64,000 nucleotides of DNA, from NCBI RefSeq assembly GCF_018860825.1, contig NZ_JAHKPZ010000034.1, positions 1 through 64,000 on the forward strand, read 5' to 3'. Of the stretch, positions 26,146 to 35,325 are shown in pieces. Source of the DNA: Lacinutrix sp. C3R15 (GTDB lineage Bacteria; Bacteroidota; Bacteroidia; Flavobacteriales; Flavobacteriaceae). The position numbers were made by a program, and so were the translations under genes. Position 1 is the first letter of the stretch, and the number at the start of each line of letters is the position of its first letter. Below the pieces are notes generated by a model. The model saw only the letters and a list, made by a program, of their open reading frames with translations, did no database searches and was not told where the DNA came from.

Positions 26146-28053
26146 TTACTGATACTTAAACACTACCATGCTTAAAGGTGAAATATTTATAGCTACAGAA
26201 TGTTTTCTAAATTGCCAGCTTTTTGCTTGTGAAGTTAGTGGCTTATTTTTAAAATCTCCAGTGCCAAAATAGTCCTTTTCATTACTATTAAAAATTTCTT
26301 TTAATTTTCCTTTTTTAGGAAGTCCGATACGATAATTCTCTCTAGGAACAGGAGTCATATTACAAGCAATAATAATATTATCTTTGGGTTTATTTCCTTT
26401 TCTAATATAGACTAAAACAGAGTTTTCTGCATCATTATAATCTATCCATTCAAAACCCTCTTGTGTGAATTGATTTTGGTGTAAAGCAGGTTCTGTTTTG
26501 TATAAGGTATTTAGATCTTTTATTAGTTTTTGTACACCTTGATGTGGTTTATATTGCAGTAAATGCCAATCTAAACTTTTTTGAAAATTCCATTCTTCAC
26601 TTTGACCAAATTCTGCTCCTTGAAATAATAATTTTGTTCCTGGATGTGTAAACATATAGCTATAGAGTAAGCGTAAATTTGCAAATTTTTGCCACTCATC
26701 ACCAGGCATTCTGTTTAAAATAGATTTTTTACCATATACTACTTCATCATGACTTAAAGGCAACATAAAATTTTCGGTAAATGCATACGTCATACTAAAG
26801 GTTAAATCATTTTGGTGGTGTTTTCTATATATTGGTTCTTTAGCAAAATACTGAAGTGTATCATGCATCCAGCCCATCATCCATTTCATACCAAAACCTA
26901 AACCTCCTAAAAAAACAGGTTTAGATACTCCAGGAAATGAAGTAGATTCTTCTGCTATTGATTGTACATCTGGAAAAGCACCATAAATAGCCTGGTTTAA
27001 CTCTTTTATAAATGCAATAGCTTCTAGGTTTTCTCTGCCACCAAATTGGTTTGGTTCCCATTCTCCTTCTTCTCTAGAATAATCTAAAAACAACATAGAT
27101 GCTACAGCGTCTACGCGTAAACCGTCTGCATGGTATTGATCTAACCAAAAAAGCGCATTACTTATTAAAAAAGATTTTACTTCATTACGACCGTAATTAA
27201 AAATCAAGCTTTTCCAGTCTTGGTGATAGCCTTTACGTTTATCTGGATGTTCATACAAACAAGAACCATCGAAAAACCCAAGTCCGTGTGCATCTTCTGG
27301 AAAATGCGATGGTACCCAATCTAAAAGAATGCCAATATTGTTTTGGTGTAGTTTGTCTACTAAAAGTTTAAATTCTTCGGGATAACCAAATCTAGATGTT
27401 GGTGCAAAATATCCAGTTATTTGATAACCCCAACTTGGATCATATGGAAACTCCATAATTGGCATGAGTTCTACATGCGTAAAATTCATTTCTTTTACAT
27501 AGCTAACTAATGAATCTGCCAATTCTACATAAGAAAGAAAACGATTTTCTTCTATTTGTTTTTTCCAGGAACCTAAATGTACTTCGTATACAGAAAATGG
27601 TGCGTTTAATGCGTTTTTGTTTTTTCTGGATTTCATCCATTTGGCATCTTTCCAGCTATATGCATCTTCCCAAACTATAGATGCTGTTTTAGGGTTATGC
27701 TCAAATCGTCTTGCGTAAGGATCTGATTTTTCGGTAACAATACCTTGATTATGACTTTCAATTTTGTACTTATACAGAGAACCTTTACCAATATTTGGTA
27801 TAAAGCCTTCCCAAATACCACTTTCATCCCAACGTACATTTAATTGGTGTTCTCCTTCTTGCCAAAAATTAAAATCACCAATTACAGAAACCTTTTTAGC
27901 GCTTGGAGCCCAAACTGCAAAATAAGTTCCTTCTACTTTATTTACTGTAGTTATATGAGAGCCAAATTTTTCGTAAAGTTTGTAATGCTTTCCTGCTTTA
28001 AATAAATTAATATCAAAATCTGTAAATAAGCTATGCGCTATTACTTGAGACAT
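26146..28053 (-). CDS. glgB: 1,4-alpha-glucan branching enzyme
   Basis: 635 residues: CBM48 (about 20-125), GH13 catalytic barrel and C-terminal all-beta domain. Catalytic residues: Asp315 in GLRVDAVASM, Glu368 in SIAEEST, and the transition-state Asp in LSHDEVVYGK. It introduces alpha-1,6 branches into glycogen. It is 24 bp from glgC, in the order glgA, glgC, glgB, GH31. Slightly short compared with E. coli GlgB (728) because the extra N-terminal domain is absent, as is common in bacteria. Confidence 0.96.
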   Translation of the reverse strand: MSQVIAHSLFTDFDINLFKAGKHYKLYEKFGSHITTVNKVEGTYFAVWAPSAKKVSVIGDFNFWQEGEHQLNVRWDESGIWEGFIPNIGKGSLYKYKIESHNQGIVTEKSDPYARRFEHNPKTASIVWEDAYSWKDAKWMKSRKNKNALNAPFSVYEVHLGSWKKQIEENRFLSYVELADSLVSYVKEMNFTHVELMPIMEFPYDPSWGYQITGYFAPTSRFGYPEEFKLLVDKLHQNNIGILLDWVPSHFPEDAHGLGFFDGSCLYEHPDKRKGYHQDWKSLIFNYGRNEVKSFLISNALFWLDQYHADGLRVDAVASMLFLDYSREEGEWEPNQFGGRENLEAIAFIKELNQAIYGAFPDVQSIAEESTSFPGVSKPVFLGGLGFGMKWMMGWMHDTLQYFAKEPIYRKHHQNDLTFSMTYAFTENFMLPLSHDEVVYGKKSILNRMPGDEWQKFANLRLLYSYMFTHPGTKLLFQGAEFGQSEEWNFQKSLDWHLLQYKPHQGVQKLIKDLNTLYKTEPALHQNQFTQEGFEWIDYNDAENSVLVYIRKGNKPKDNIIIACNMTPVPRENYRIGLPKKGKLKEIFNSNEKDYFGTGDFKNKPLTSQAKSWQFRKHSVAINISPLSMVVFKYQ

Positions 28054-28077
28054 ATATAGTTTTTAAGATAAATAAGA

Positions 28078-29343
28078 TTATTTAATTATAGTTCCTTTTG
28101 GTATGGTTGCTCCTTTTTTAATAACAACAATGCCGTCTTTTATTAAATAAGTATCTGTTTCTTGATCTTTTAAGTGTTTACCTCCTTCAATTTTAACATC
28201 GTCACCAATTCTACAATTTTTATCTATAATACAGTTGTTTATATAGCACCTGTCTCCTATACCAAGAATAATATCAATTTTATTTTCTTCCATAATTTGT
28301 AAAGATTCATAAAAATCATTCCCCATCATATAGGTATTAGAGACAACAGAATCTTTACCAATTCTAGAGCGAATTCCAATAACACTTCTTTCTATTTTAG
28401 CAGCTTGAATGATGCAACCTTCTGCTATTACTGTTTTATTTAATATCGTTCCAGAAATTTTAGAGGTAGGTAAAATTCTAGCTCTTGTATACACTCTATC
28501 TTCTGCATATAAATTAAACTTAGGTATATCATCTGTAAGTCCTAAATTGGCTTCAAAAAACGATTCTATAGTACCAATATCTGTCCAATACCCTTCATAT
28601 TGATAACTTTTGGTTTTGTATTTATGAATGGACTGCGGAATTATTTCTTTACCAAAATCATTAGTATCTGGATCATTCATTAATTTAATTAAAAGGTCTT
28701 TATTAAATATATAAATACCCATAGAAGCTAGATAGTGTCTTCCTTCTTTTTCCATTTCTTCACCAACATCTACTTTCCAACCTGGTAATAAATCGGAAGC
28801 TGGTTTTTCAATAAATGAAGTAATTGTATTATCACTATCGGTTTTTAAAAGACCAAAGGAAGTAGCGTCTTTAGCATTAACAGGATAGGTTGCTACTGTA
28901 ATTTCGGCATTACTTGCTTCATGTTTATCAATCATATCTTGTAAATCCATATTATACAACTGGTCACCAGAAAGAATTAATGCATACTTAAAATCATTTC
29001 TTAAAAAATGGTGCATACTTTGTCTTACTGCATCTGCAGTGCCTTGAAACCACTTATCACTATGCATGGTTTGTTCTGCAGCTAAAACATCAACAAAAGC
29101 GTGGCTAAAAAAACTAAAATGATAGGTGTTTTTAATATGTTTATTTAAAGAAGCAGAATTAAATTGCGTTAAAACATAAATTCTTTTAAGATCTGAGTTA
29201 ATACAATTAGAAATTGGTATATCTACCAATCTGTATTTTCCTGCAATAGAAACTGCAGGTTTAGATCTTACAGCTGTTAATGGATACAGCCTTGATCCTT
29301 GTCCTCCTCCTAAAATAATTGATAGCACCTTGTTGTTGATCAT
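28078..29343 (-). CDS. glgC: Glucose-1-phosphate adenylyltransferase
   Basis: 421 residues. Nucleotidyltransferase domain starting GGGQGSRLYPLTAVRSKPAV, the GTADAVRQ segment, substrate site FIEKP, and a C-terminal left-handed beta-helix of hexapeptide repeats. It makes ADP-glucose, the controlled step of glycogen synthesis. It starts 6 bp after glgA ends, indicating one operon. Allosteric effectors cannot be inferred reliably. Confidence 0.96.
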   Translation of the reverse strand: MINNKVLSIILGGGQGSRLYPLTAVRSKPAVSIAGKYRLVDIPISNCINSDLKRIYVLTQFNSASLNKHIKNTYHFSFFSHAFVDVLAAEQTMHSDKWFQGTADAVRQSMHHFLRNDFKYALILSGDQLYNMDLQDMIDKHEASNAEITVATYPVNAKDATSFGLLKTDSDNTITSFIEKPASDLLPGWKVDVGEEMEKEGRHYLASMGIYIFNKDLLIKLMNDPDTNDFGKEIIPQSIHKYKTKSYQYEGYWTDIGTIESFFEANLGLTDDIPKFNLYAEDRVYTRARILPTSKISGTILNKTVIAEGCIIQAAKIERSVIGIRSRIGKDSVVSNTYMMGNDFYESLQIMEENKIDIILGIGDRCYINNCIIDKNCRIGDDVKIEGGKHLKDQETDTYLIKDGIVVIKKGATIPKGTIIK

Positions 29344-29349
29344 AGTTTT

Positions 29350-30756
29350 TTATTTTAATGAATTATACAATGTAATATATTCTTTCATTGATGCATTCCA
29401 AGAATGATCAATAGTCATGATATATTTTCTTATTTTATTAAATTCCTCTTGATTCTTATACAGAATAATAGCTCTATATATAGCTTGTTCTATTTCTAAA
29501 GCATTGGTTTCATCATGGCAAATACCAAAGCCTTTTTTATCTTTAATATCAACTACAGTATCTTTTAGTCCGCCTGTACTTCTTACTATTGGTATGGTTC
29601 CGTATCTTAAAGAATACATTTGGTTTAAGCCACAAGGTTCTACACGAGATGGCATTATTAAAAAATCTGCTCCTGCATAAATAATATGAGATAGTTTTTC
29701 ATCATACCCAATAAAAACATTATAGTTTGCTTTATGTGTTTCTTTTAATGCATTTAATTGCGCTTCAACCTCTGTATTACCAGAACCCAAAAGCAAAATA
29801 TTAGACTCTTTATTTTGTAAAATGGTATCACATACTTCTGGTAGTAAATCTGCTCCTTTTTCACCTACCAATCTTCCTATAAAGGCAAACAATGGTTTAC
29901 TTTTGTCTAAATTAAAAGTTTCACACAGCCAATTTTTATTTTGTTTTTTACCAGAATCAATATGATCTATAGAGAAATTTTCTAAGATAAAAGTATCTGT
30001 TTCAGGATTCCAAACATTGGCATCAATACCATTTAAAATACCAACACATTTTTTATACTCATGTTTTAATAAATCTTGTAACCCGTTGGCTTCTTGTTTT
30101 AATTCTTCTAAATAACTTGGTGAAACTGTAGTAACTCGCCATGCACATTTTATAGCAGCTGCTAACGGATTTATTACACCATTCCAATCTAACAATCCTA
30201 CTTTTTGCATATCAAATTCTGGAATAAAATGCAACTTATCATAAGAAAACCATCCTTGATATTGTGCATTATGTATAGTAGCTATAACAGGTATTTTATT
30301 TAAAGTTTTATATTTAAAACTTTCTTGTAACATAAAAGGAATAAGCCCTGTATGATGATCATGACAATGTATAATATCTGGCTTAACAGATAATGTAAGT
30401 ATCCAATTTAAAGCAACTATTTGAAAAGCTAAAAACCGATCTGTATCATCAAAAGAATACACATAATCTTTATACAATAAATCTGGAACGTCAATAAAAA
30501 AAACATCAAATGCTAATGTGTTATTATTTAGTTGTAATACATTAAACGCATGCGTTGTTTCACCAAGTGTTACTTGAGAGTTAAAAATAGAAACAAACGT
30601 GTTATCTGTTGTAAAACTATTATCATAAAAAGGCATTATTACACTACTCTTTAAACCAAGTACATTTTGGTATTTTGGTAAAGCACCAACAACATCTGCC
30701 AATCCTCCTACTTTAGCTATTGGGTAACATTCTGCACTAATATGTGTTATATTCAT
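29350..30756 (-). CDS. glgA: Glycogen synthase (ADP-glucose)
   Basis: 468 residues, GT5 family. The N-terminal KVGGLADVVGALP loop (the KxGGL motif binding ADP-glucose) and the C-terminal GT-B signature around SRVEPCGLNQMYSLRYGTIPIVRSTGGLKDTV are intact. It elongates alpha-1,4-glucan. It is the first gene of the glycogen operon. The upstream 145 bp shared with msrB is very A+T-rich and contains no consensus promoter I can support. Confidence 0.95.
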   Translation of the reverse strand: MNITHISAECYPIAKVGGLADVVGALPKYQNVLGLKSSVIMPFYDNSFTTDNTFVSIFNSQVTLGETTHAFNVLQLNNNTLAFDVFFIDVPDLLYKDYVYSFDDTDRFLAFQIVALNWILTLSVKPDIIHCHDHHTGLIPFMLQESFKYKTLNKIPVIATIHNAQYQGWFSYDKLHFIPEFDMQKVGLLDWNGVINPLAAAIKCAWRVTTVSPSYLEELKQEANGLQDLLKHEYKKCVGILNGIDANVWNPETDTFILENFSIDHIDSGKKQNKNWLCETFNLDKSKPLFAFIGRLVGEKGADLLPEVCDTILQNKESNILLLGSGNTEVEAQLNALKETHKANYNVFIGYDEKLSHIIYAGADFLIMPSRVEPCGLNQMYSLRYGTIPIVRSTGGLKDTVVDIKDKKGFGICHDETNALEIEQAIYRAIILYKNQEEFNKIRKYIMTIDHSWNASMKEYITLYNSLK

Positions 30757-30901
30757 TAATTGATTATCATTATTTATCTTCTAATTTAATAAATTATTAT
30801 TAATAGAATACACATAACAGCAATTAGTTAATAGAAATATAATATTATAATGATTTCGTAATGAAAAAATGTTTTTTTCGACTTAAATTAAAATTTATTT
30901 T

Positions 30902-31384
30902 ATGAAAACGTACGTAATAGTTAGTCTTATATTTATTTTTTTTAGTTGTAATTCTTCCGCACAAAAAAAAAATACAGAAAATAAAGCAACTTTCCCTGTT
31001 AATAAAACAGAAACAGCATGGAAAAAACAACTTAGCCAAGAACAATATTATGTTTTACGTGAAGAAGGAACAGAACGCCCTTTTTCTAGCCCTTTAAACA
31101 AAAACTATAAAAAAGGAACATACCATTGCGCTGCTTGTAATATTGCTCTATTTAAAAGTGAACACAAGTTTGATTCAGGTACAGGTTGGCCAAGTTTTGA
31201 CAGAGAAATTGAAGGCAATGTAGCCTTTGGTTCTGACACTAAATTAGGCTATGTAAGAGATGAAGAACACTGCGCTAATTGTGGTAGTCACTTAGGTCAT
31301 GTTTTTAATGATGGCCCAAAAGAAACCACAGGAAAACGTCACTGTATTAACGGTATTGCTTTAAAATTTGTTGCTGCAGAATAA
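30902..31384 (+). CDS. msrB: Exported peptide-methionine (R)-S-oxide reductase
   Basis: 160 residues. The N-terminus looks like a lipoprotein signal (FIFFSCNSS, Cys16), so the enzyme is probably in the periplasm, unlike cytosolic MsrB. Zinc ligands Cys76/Cys79 and Cys124/Cys127, the GTGWPSF motif and the catalytic Cys148 in GKRHCINGIALKF are all present. It repairs methionine-R-sulfoxide in proteins. It is divergent from glgA; a DinB-like gene follows 68 bp later. Confidence 0.95.
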   Translation: MKTYVIVSLIFIFFSCNSSAQKKNTENKATFPVNKTETAWKKQLSQEQYYVLREEGTERPFSSPLNKNYKKGTYHCAACNIALFKSEHKFDSGTGWPSFDREIEGNVAFGSDTKLGYVRDEEHCANCGSHLGHVFNDGPKETTGKRHCINGIALKFVAAE

Positions 31385-31452
31385 AATTTATTTATAGTTA
31401 ATCATGTTGTATTTCTTTTATAAGTAGTATTTTTATTTATAAATTTAATAAC

Positions 31453-32007
31453 ATGAAAAGCTCTTATTTATCCAGTAGTATCAAACAATTTGAATATTAT
31501 AAATCTTTAGGCGACAAAACCATACATCAATTATCTTTTGAAGAATTACAATGGCAACCAAATGAAGGTGCTAATAGCATATCTATTTTAGTAAAACATA
31601 TAGTAGGTAATATGTTATCACGTTGGACAAATTTTTTAACCGAAGATGGTGAAAAAGAGTGGAGAAACAGAGATGCTGAATTTGAAGAATCATTTACCAC
31701 AAAAGAACAACTAGTTGCCTCTTGGGAAAGTGGTTGGTATTGCTTATTTAACGCCATTAAACCATTAAAACCCGAAGATAAAGAAGCCCTTATTTACATA
31801 AGAAATCAAGGCCACACAGTTACAGAGGCAATAAACAGACAGTTAACACACTACGCCTATCACATAGGCCAAATGGTATTTTTAGGAAAACTTTTAAAAG
31901 CAGAAAAATGGCAATCACTCTCTATTGCTAAAGGAAAATCTAACAGCTATAATCAAGAAAAATTTACTCAAAAAAAAGAAAAAAAACACTTTACAGATAA
32001 TCTTTAA
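31453..32007 (+). CDS. DinB-like protein (DUF1572 family)
   Basis: 184 residues, mostly helical. The DinB-like four-helix fold is indicated by FEELQWQPNEGANSISILVKHIVGNM and QLTHYAYHIGQMVFLGKLL, which place three histidines (about 48, 132, 136) in the positions that bind a metal in this superfamily. It ends in a basic Lys/Gln-rich tail. It is probably a metal-dependent thiol-transfer-type enzyme or a resistance protein; the activity of DUF1572 is unknown. No neighbour gives a clue. Confidence 0.87.
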   Translation: MKSSYLSSSIKQFEYYKSLGDKTIHQLSFEELQWQPNEGANSISILVKHIVGNMLSRWTNFLTEDGEKEWRNRDAEFEESFTTKEQLVASWESGWYCLFNAIKPLKPEDKEALIYIRNQGHTVTEAINRQLTHYAYHIGQMVFLGKLLKAEKWQSLSIAKGKSNSYNQEKFTQKKEKKHFTDNL

Positions 32008-32184
32008 AATTACATTTTAAAAAACACAACCCATTTAATAATCTTACAGAAACAAAGACTTTAAATAAAATATAGTTTTAGTATTTTAGTTTTTAGAATT
32101 TGAAATTTTAATAATGTTATTATAATTTTTAGGTTTGGTTTTGTAACTTCGTAACTTCAAAAAAATCGACTAAAAAAACACATA

Positions 32185-33561
32185 ATGAGTAAATACGATA
32201 TAATTGTACTTGGAAGTGGTCCTGGAGGCTACGTAGCTGCTATTAGAGCATCTCAATTAGGTTTTAAAACAGCTGTTGTAGAAAAAGAAAGTCTTGGTGG
32301 TATCTGCCTAAATTGGGGTTGTATTCCTACCAAAGCCTTATTAAAATCTGCCCAAGTTTTTGAATATTTAAAACATGCAGATGCCTATGGTCTTTCTGTA
32401 AAAGAATATGACAAAGATTTTGAAGCTGTAGTGAAACGTAGTCGTGGTGTTGCAGAAGGAATGAGCAATGGCGTTAAGTTTTTAATGAAAAAAAATAAAA
32501 TTGATGTTATTGATGGTTTTGGAAAACTAAAAACTGGAAAGAAAATTGATGTAGACGGAAAAGAATATTCTGCAGATCATATTATTATTGCTACTGGAGC
32601 ACGTTCTCGTGAGTTACCTAGCTTACCACAAGATGGAAAAAAAGTAATAGGTTATAGAGAAGCAATGGTTTTACCAAAACAACCAAAATCTATGATAGTA
32701 GTAGGTTCTGGTGCTATTGGTGTTGAGTTTGCATACTTTTATAAGTCTATGGGAACAGATGTAACCATTGTAGAGTACTTACCAAACATAGTTCCTGTTG
32801 AAGATATTGATGTTTCTAAACAATTAGAAAAAAGCTTTAAGAAAAGTGGTATAAACATCATGACCTCTGCTGAAGTAACTAGTGTAGATACTTCTGGAAA
32901 AGGAGTAAAAGCAACAGTAAAAACAAGTAAAGGTGAAGAAGTTTTAGAAGCAGACATTATACTTTCTGCAGTAGGAATTAAAACTAACATAGAAGGTATT
33001 GGTCTTGAAGACGTTGGTATTGCTGTAGATAGAGATAAAATTTTAGTAAACGATTTCTATCAAACAAATATCCCTGGTTATTATGCTATTGGAGACGTAA
33101 CACCTGGTCAAGCACTAGCTCACGTTGCTTCTGCAGAAGCTATTTTATGTGTTGAAAAAATTGCAGGACAGCATGTACAAGCTTTAGATTATGGTAACAT
33201 TCCTGGTTGTACTTATTGTACTCCAGAAATTGCATCTGTTGGTTTAACAGAAAAACAAGCAAAAGAGCAAGGTATTGAAATTAAAGTAGGTAAATTCCCT
33301 TTCTCTGCTTCTGGTAAAGCAAGTGCTGCAGGAAACAAAGACGGATTTGTAAAAGTAATATTTGATGCTAAATATGGAGAATGGTTAGGTTGCCATATGA
33401 TTGGTGCTGGAGTTACAGATATGATTGCTGAAGCTGTTTTAGGTCGTAAACTTGAAACAACGGGTCATGAAGTATTAAAAACAGTACATCCTCACCCTAC
33501 AATGAGTGAAGCCGTTATGGAAGCTGTAGCTGCTGCTTATGATGAAGTAATTCATTTATAA
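32185..33561 (+). CDS. lpdA: Dihydrolipoyl dehydrogenase
   Basis: 458 residues. FAD-binding GSGPGGYVAAIRA near the N-terminus, redox disulfide Cys41/Cys46 in GGICLNWGCIPTKAL, NAD-binding VVGSGAIGVEFA, the second FAD motif YYAIGDVTPG, and the C-terminal catalytic HPHPTMSEA. E3 subunit of 2-oxoacid dehydrogenase complexes and glycine cleavage. No E1/E2 gene is adjacent, so it is a stand-alone copy serving complexes encoded elsewhere. It ends at two consecutive hairpins. Confidence 0.97.
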   Translation: MSKYDIIVLGSGPGGYVAAIRASQLGFKTAVVEKESLGGICLNWGCIPTKALLKSAQVFEYLKHADAYGLSVKEYDKDFEAVVKRSRGVAEGMSNGVKFLMKKNKIDVIDGFGKLKTGKKIDVDGKEYSADHIIIATGARSRELPSLPQDGKKVIGYREAMVLPKQPKSMIVVGSGAIGVEFAYFYKSMGTDVTIVEYLPNIVPVEDIDVSKQLEKSFKKSGINIMTSAEVTSVDTSGKGVKATVKTSKGEEVLEADIILSAVGIKTNIEGIGLEDVGIAVDRDKILVNDFYQTNIPGYYAIGDVTPGQALAHVASAEAILCVEKIAGQHVQALDYGNIPGCTYCTPEIASVGLTEKQAKEQGIEIKVGKFPFSASGKASAAGNKDGFVKVIFDAKYGEWLGCHMIGAGVTDMIAEAVLGRKLETTGHEVLKTVHPHPTMSEAVMEAVAAAYDEVIHL

Positions 33562-33568
33562 AAAAATA

Positions 33569-33591
33569 AAACGTTTGCAATGCAAACGTTT
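33569..33591. repeat. Near-perfect palindrome directly after lpdA
   Basis: AAACGTTTGCA, one central A, TGCAAACGTTT: eleven bases each side. No good T tract follows, so it is not a standard terminator. It could be an mRNA 3'-end hairpin or a protein site. Confidence 0.5.
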
Positions 33592-33610
33592 AGATACTAA
33601 ATATTGAATA

Positions 33611-33644
33611 AAAAATATCCCAGAAAATTCTGGGATTTTTTTTT
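33611..33644 (+). terminator. Bidirectional terminator between lpdA and aroQ
   Basis: ATCCCAGA (33617-33624), a four-base loop, TCTGGGAT (33629-33636), then a nine-T run; five A precede the stem so it can also end aroQ transcripts coming from the other side. Confidence 0.9.
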
Positions 33645-33678
33645 ATCTTGGTTTTATAAGTAACTACAAAAATAGTTT

Positions 33679-34095
33679 TTATAAAAAACTCTGTATTGCC
33701 AATTCATAACTCTGCAACCCAAAACCTAATATAACACCTCTAGCATTAGGAGAGACATAAGAGGTATGTCTAAATTCTTCACGTGAAAAGGTATTAGATA
33801 TATGTACTTCTACTACAGGTGTTTTTATAGCATTTATAGCGTCACCTATAGCTACAGAAGTATGTGTATATGCTGCCGCGTTTAATATAATTCCATCATA
33901 TGTAAACCCTACCTCATGTAATTTATTTACAAGTTCTCCTTCTACATTAGATTGGTAATAATCTAAATCTGCATTGGGATACTTTTCTTTTATTTTCTCT
34001 AAAAATTCTGTAAAAGATAAACTTCCATAAATTTCGGGTTCACGTGTACCTAATAAATTTAAATTAGGACCATTTATAATAATGAGTTTCTTCAT
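33679..34095 (-). CDS. aroQ: Type II 3-dehydroquinate dehydratase
   Basis: 138 residues. N-terminal INGPNLNLLGTREPEIYG with the catalytic tyrosine, the YQSNVEGELVN block, INAAAYTHTS and the VHISN segment mark the type II enzyme of the shikimate pathway. It is divergent from xerD, an arrangement common in Bacteroidota. Slightly shorter than average but complete. Confidence 0.96.
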   Translation of the reverse strand: MKKLIIINGPNLNLLGTREPEIYGSLSFTEFLEKIKEKYPNADLDYYQSNVEGELVNKLHEVGFTYDGIILNAAAYTHTSVAIGDAINAIKTPVVEVHISNTFSREEFRHTSYVSPNARGVILGFGLQSYELAIQSFL

Positions 34096-34267
34096 AAAGT
34101 AAAGATATTAAAAAAAGGAATAAAAAAAGCCGAAGCTATTTATTTAATAAAAAGCGTAAAATGTTACATTATCAACAATATTATTAACAATAAAAACACT
34201 AACACTTAACAATCAATAACTTATATAAATCTATAAAAAATTATAAAAAAAAGGCTATTTTAACCCC

Positions 34268-35164
34268 ATGAAATGGCAACAAGCGCTTTTAGATTTTAAA
34301 ATGTATTTAAAGATAGAACGTGGTTTATCTCAAAATTCTATAGATAACTATGCCCTAGATGTTAATAAGTTATTAACATACCTAGAAAACCATAAAATAC
34401 AAGAATCACCATTAACAATTACAGCAGAAATAATACAACAATTTATATATGAAATAGCCAAACAAGTCAATGCAAGATCACAATCTAGAATAATTTCTGG
34501 TTTACGTAGTTTCTTTAACTACCTTGTTTTTGAAGATTATATAAAAACAAACCCTCTAGAACTTATTGAAGCTCCTAAAATAGGAAGAAAACTTCCTGAT
34601 ACTCTTTCTGAAAAAGATATAAATTCACTTATAACTGCAATAGATTTAAGTAAGCCACAAGGCGAAAGAAATCGAGCAATTTTAGAAACTCTTTACAGTT
34701 GTGGTTTGCGTGTTAGTGAACTAGTAAGTTTAAAAATTTCTGATTTATTTTTTGATGAAGGCTTTATAAAAGTAACAGGAAAAGGTAATAAACAACGCTT
34801 TGTACCAATAGTACCAGAAACACAAAAAATTATAAATATATATAAAAACCAAGTAAGAGTACATACACCTATTAAAGAGGAGTTTCAAGATATTTTGTTT
34901 TTAAATAGAAGAGGAAAACAACTTACTAGAGCAATGATATTTACAATAATTAAACAGCTTGCTATTAAAATTGATTTAAATAAAAATATTTCTCCGCATA
35001 CTTTCAGACATTCTTTTGCAACGCATTTATTAGAAAATGGTGCAGACCTACGTGCTATACAATTAATGCTAGGTCACGAAAACATTACAACAACAGAAAT
35101 ATATATGCATGTAGATAAAAGCCATTTAAAGGAAATTATGAACACCTTTCACCCTAGAAAATAA
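34268..35164 (+). CDS. xerD: Tyrosine recombinase XerD
   Basis: 298 residues. N-terminal SAM-like core-binding domain (1-85) and catalytic domain with the full set Arg148, Lys172, His244, Arg247, His270 and Tyr279 (in HTFRHSFATHLL and LGHENITTTEIYMHV). It resolves chromosome dimers at dif. No dif-like site was recognised nearby, and the housekeeping neighbours argue against an integrase role. Confidence 0.95.
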   Translation: MKWQQALLDFKMYLKIERGLSQNSIDNYALDVNKLLTYLENHKIQESPLTITAEIIQQFIYEIAKQVNARSQSRIISGLRSFFNYLVFEDYIKTNPLELIEAPKIGRKLPDTLSEKDINSLITAIDLSKPQGERNRAILETLYSCGLRVSELVSLKISDLFFDEGFIKVTGKGNKQRFVPIVPETQKIINIYKNQVRVHTPIKEEFQDILFLNRRGKQLTRAMIFTIIKQLAIKIDLNKNISPHTFRHSFATHLLENGADLRAIQLMLGHENITTTEIYMHVDKSHLKEIMNTFHPRK

Positions 35165-35325
35165 CGTATTTCAACGTATATTACTGTTCTTTTATCGATA
35201 AAATATAAAATTTTAAAACAATAATATTGCTATAATTTTCATTATATTAGATTAGTTGTCCCTATTAACAATTAACATGATTTACTTTTCTCTGTTTTAA
35301 CAAAAAAAATAGAAATAATATAATT

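Noticed and set aside
32130-32137. TAGGTTTG as the lpdA promoter
   Set aside because: Matches TAnnTTTG but the nearest TTTG is 27 nt away, beyond the accepted spacer.
33679-35164. xerD as part of a mobile element
   Set aside because: Divergent from aroQ in the usual Bacteroidota order, no attachment site or cargo genes.
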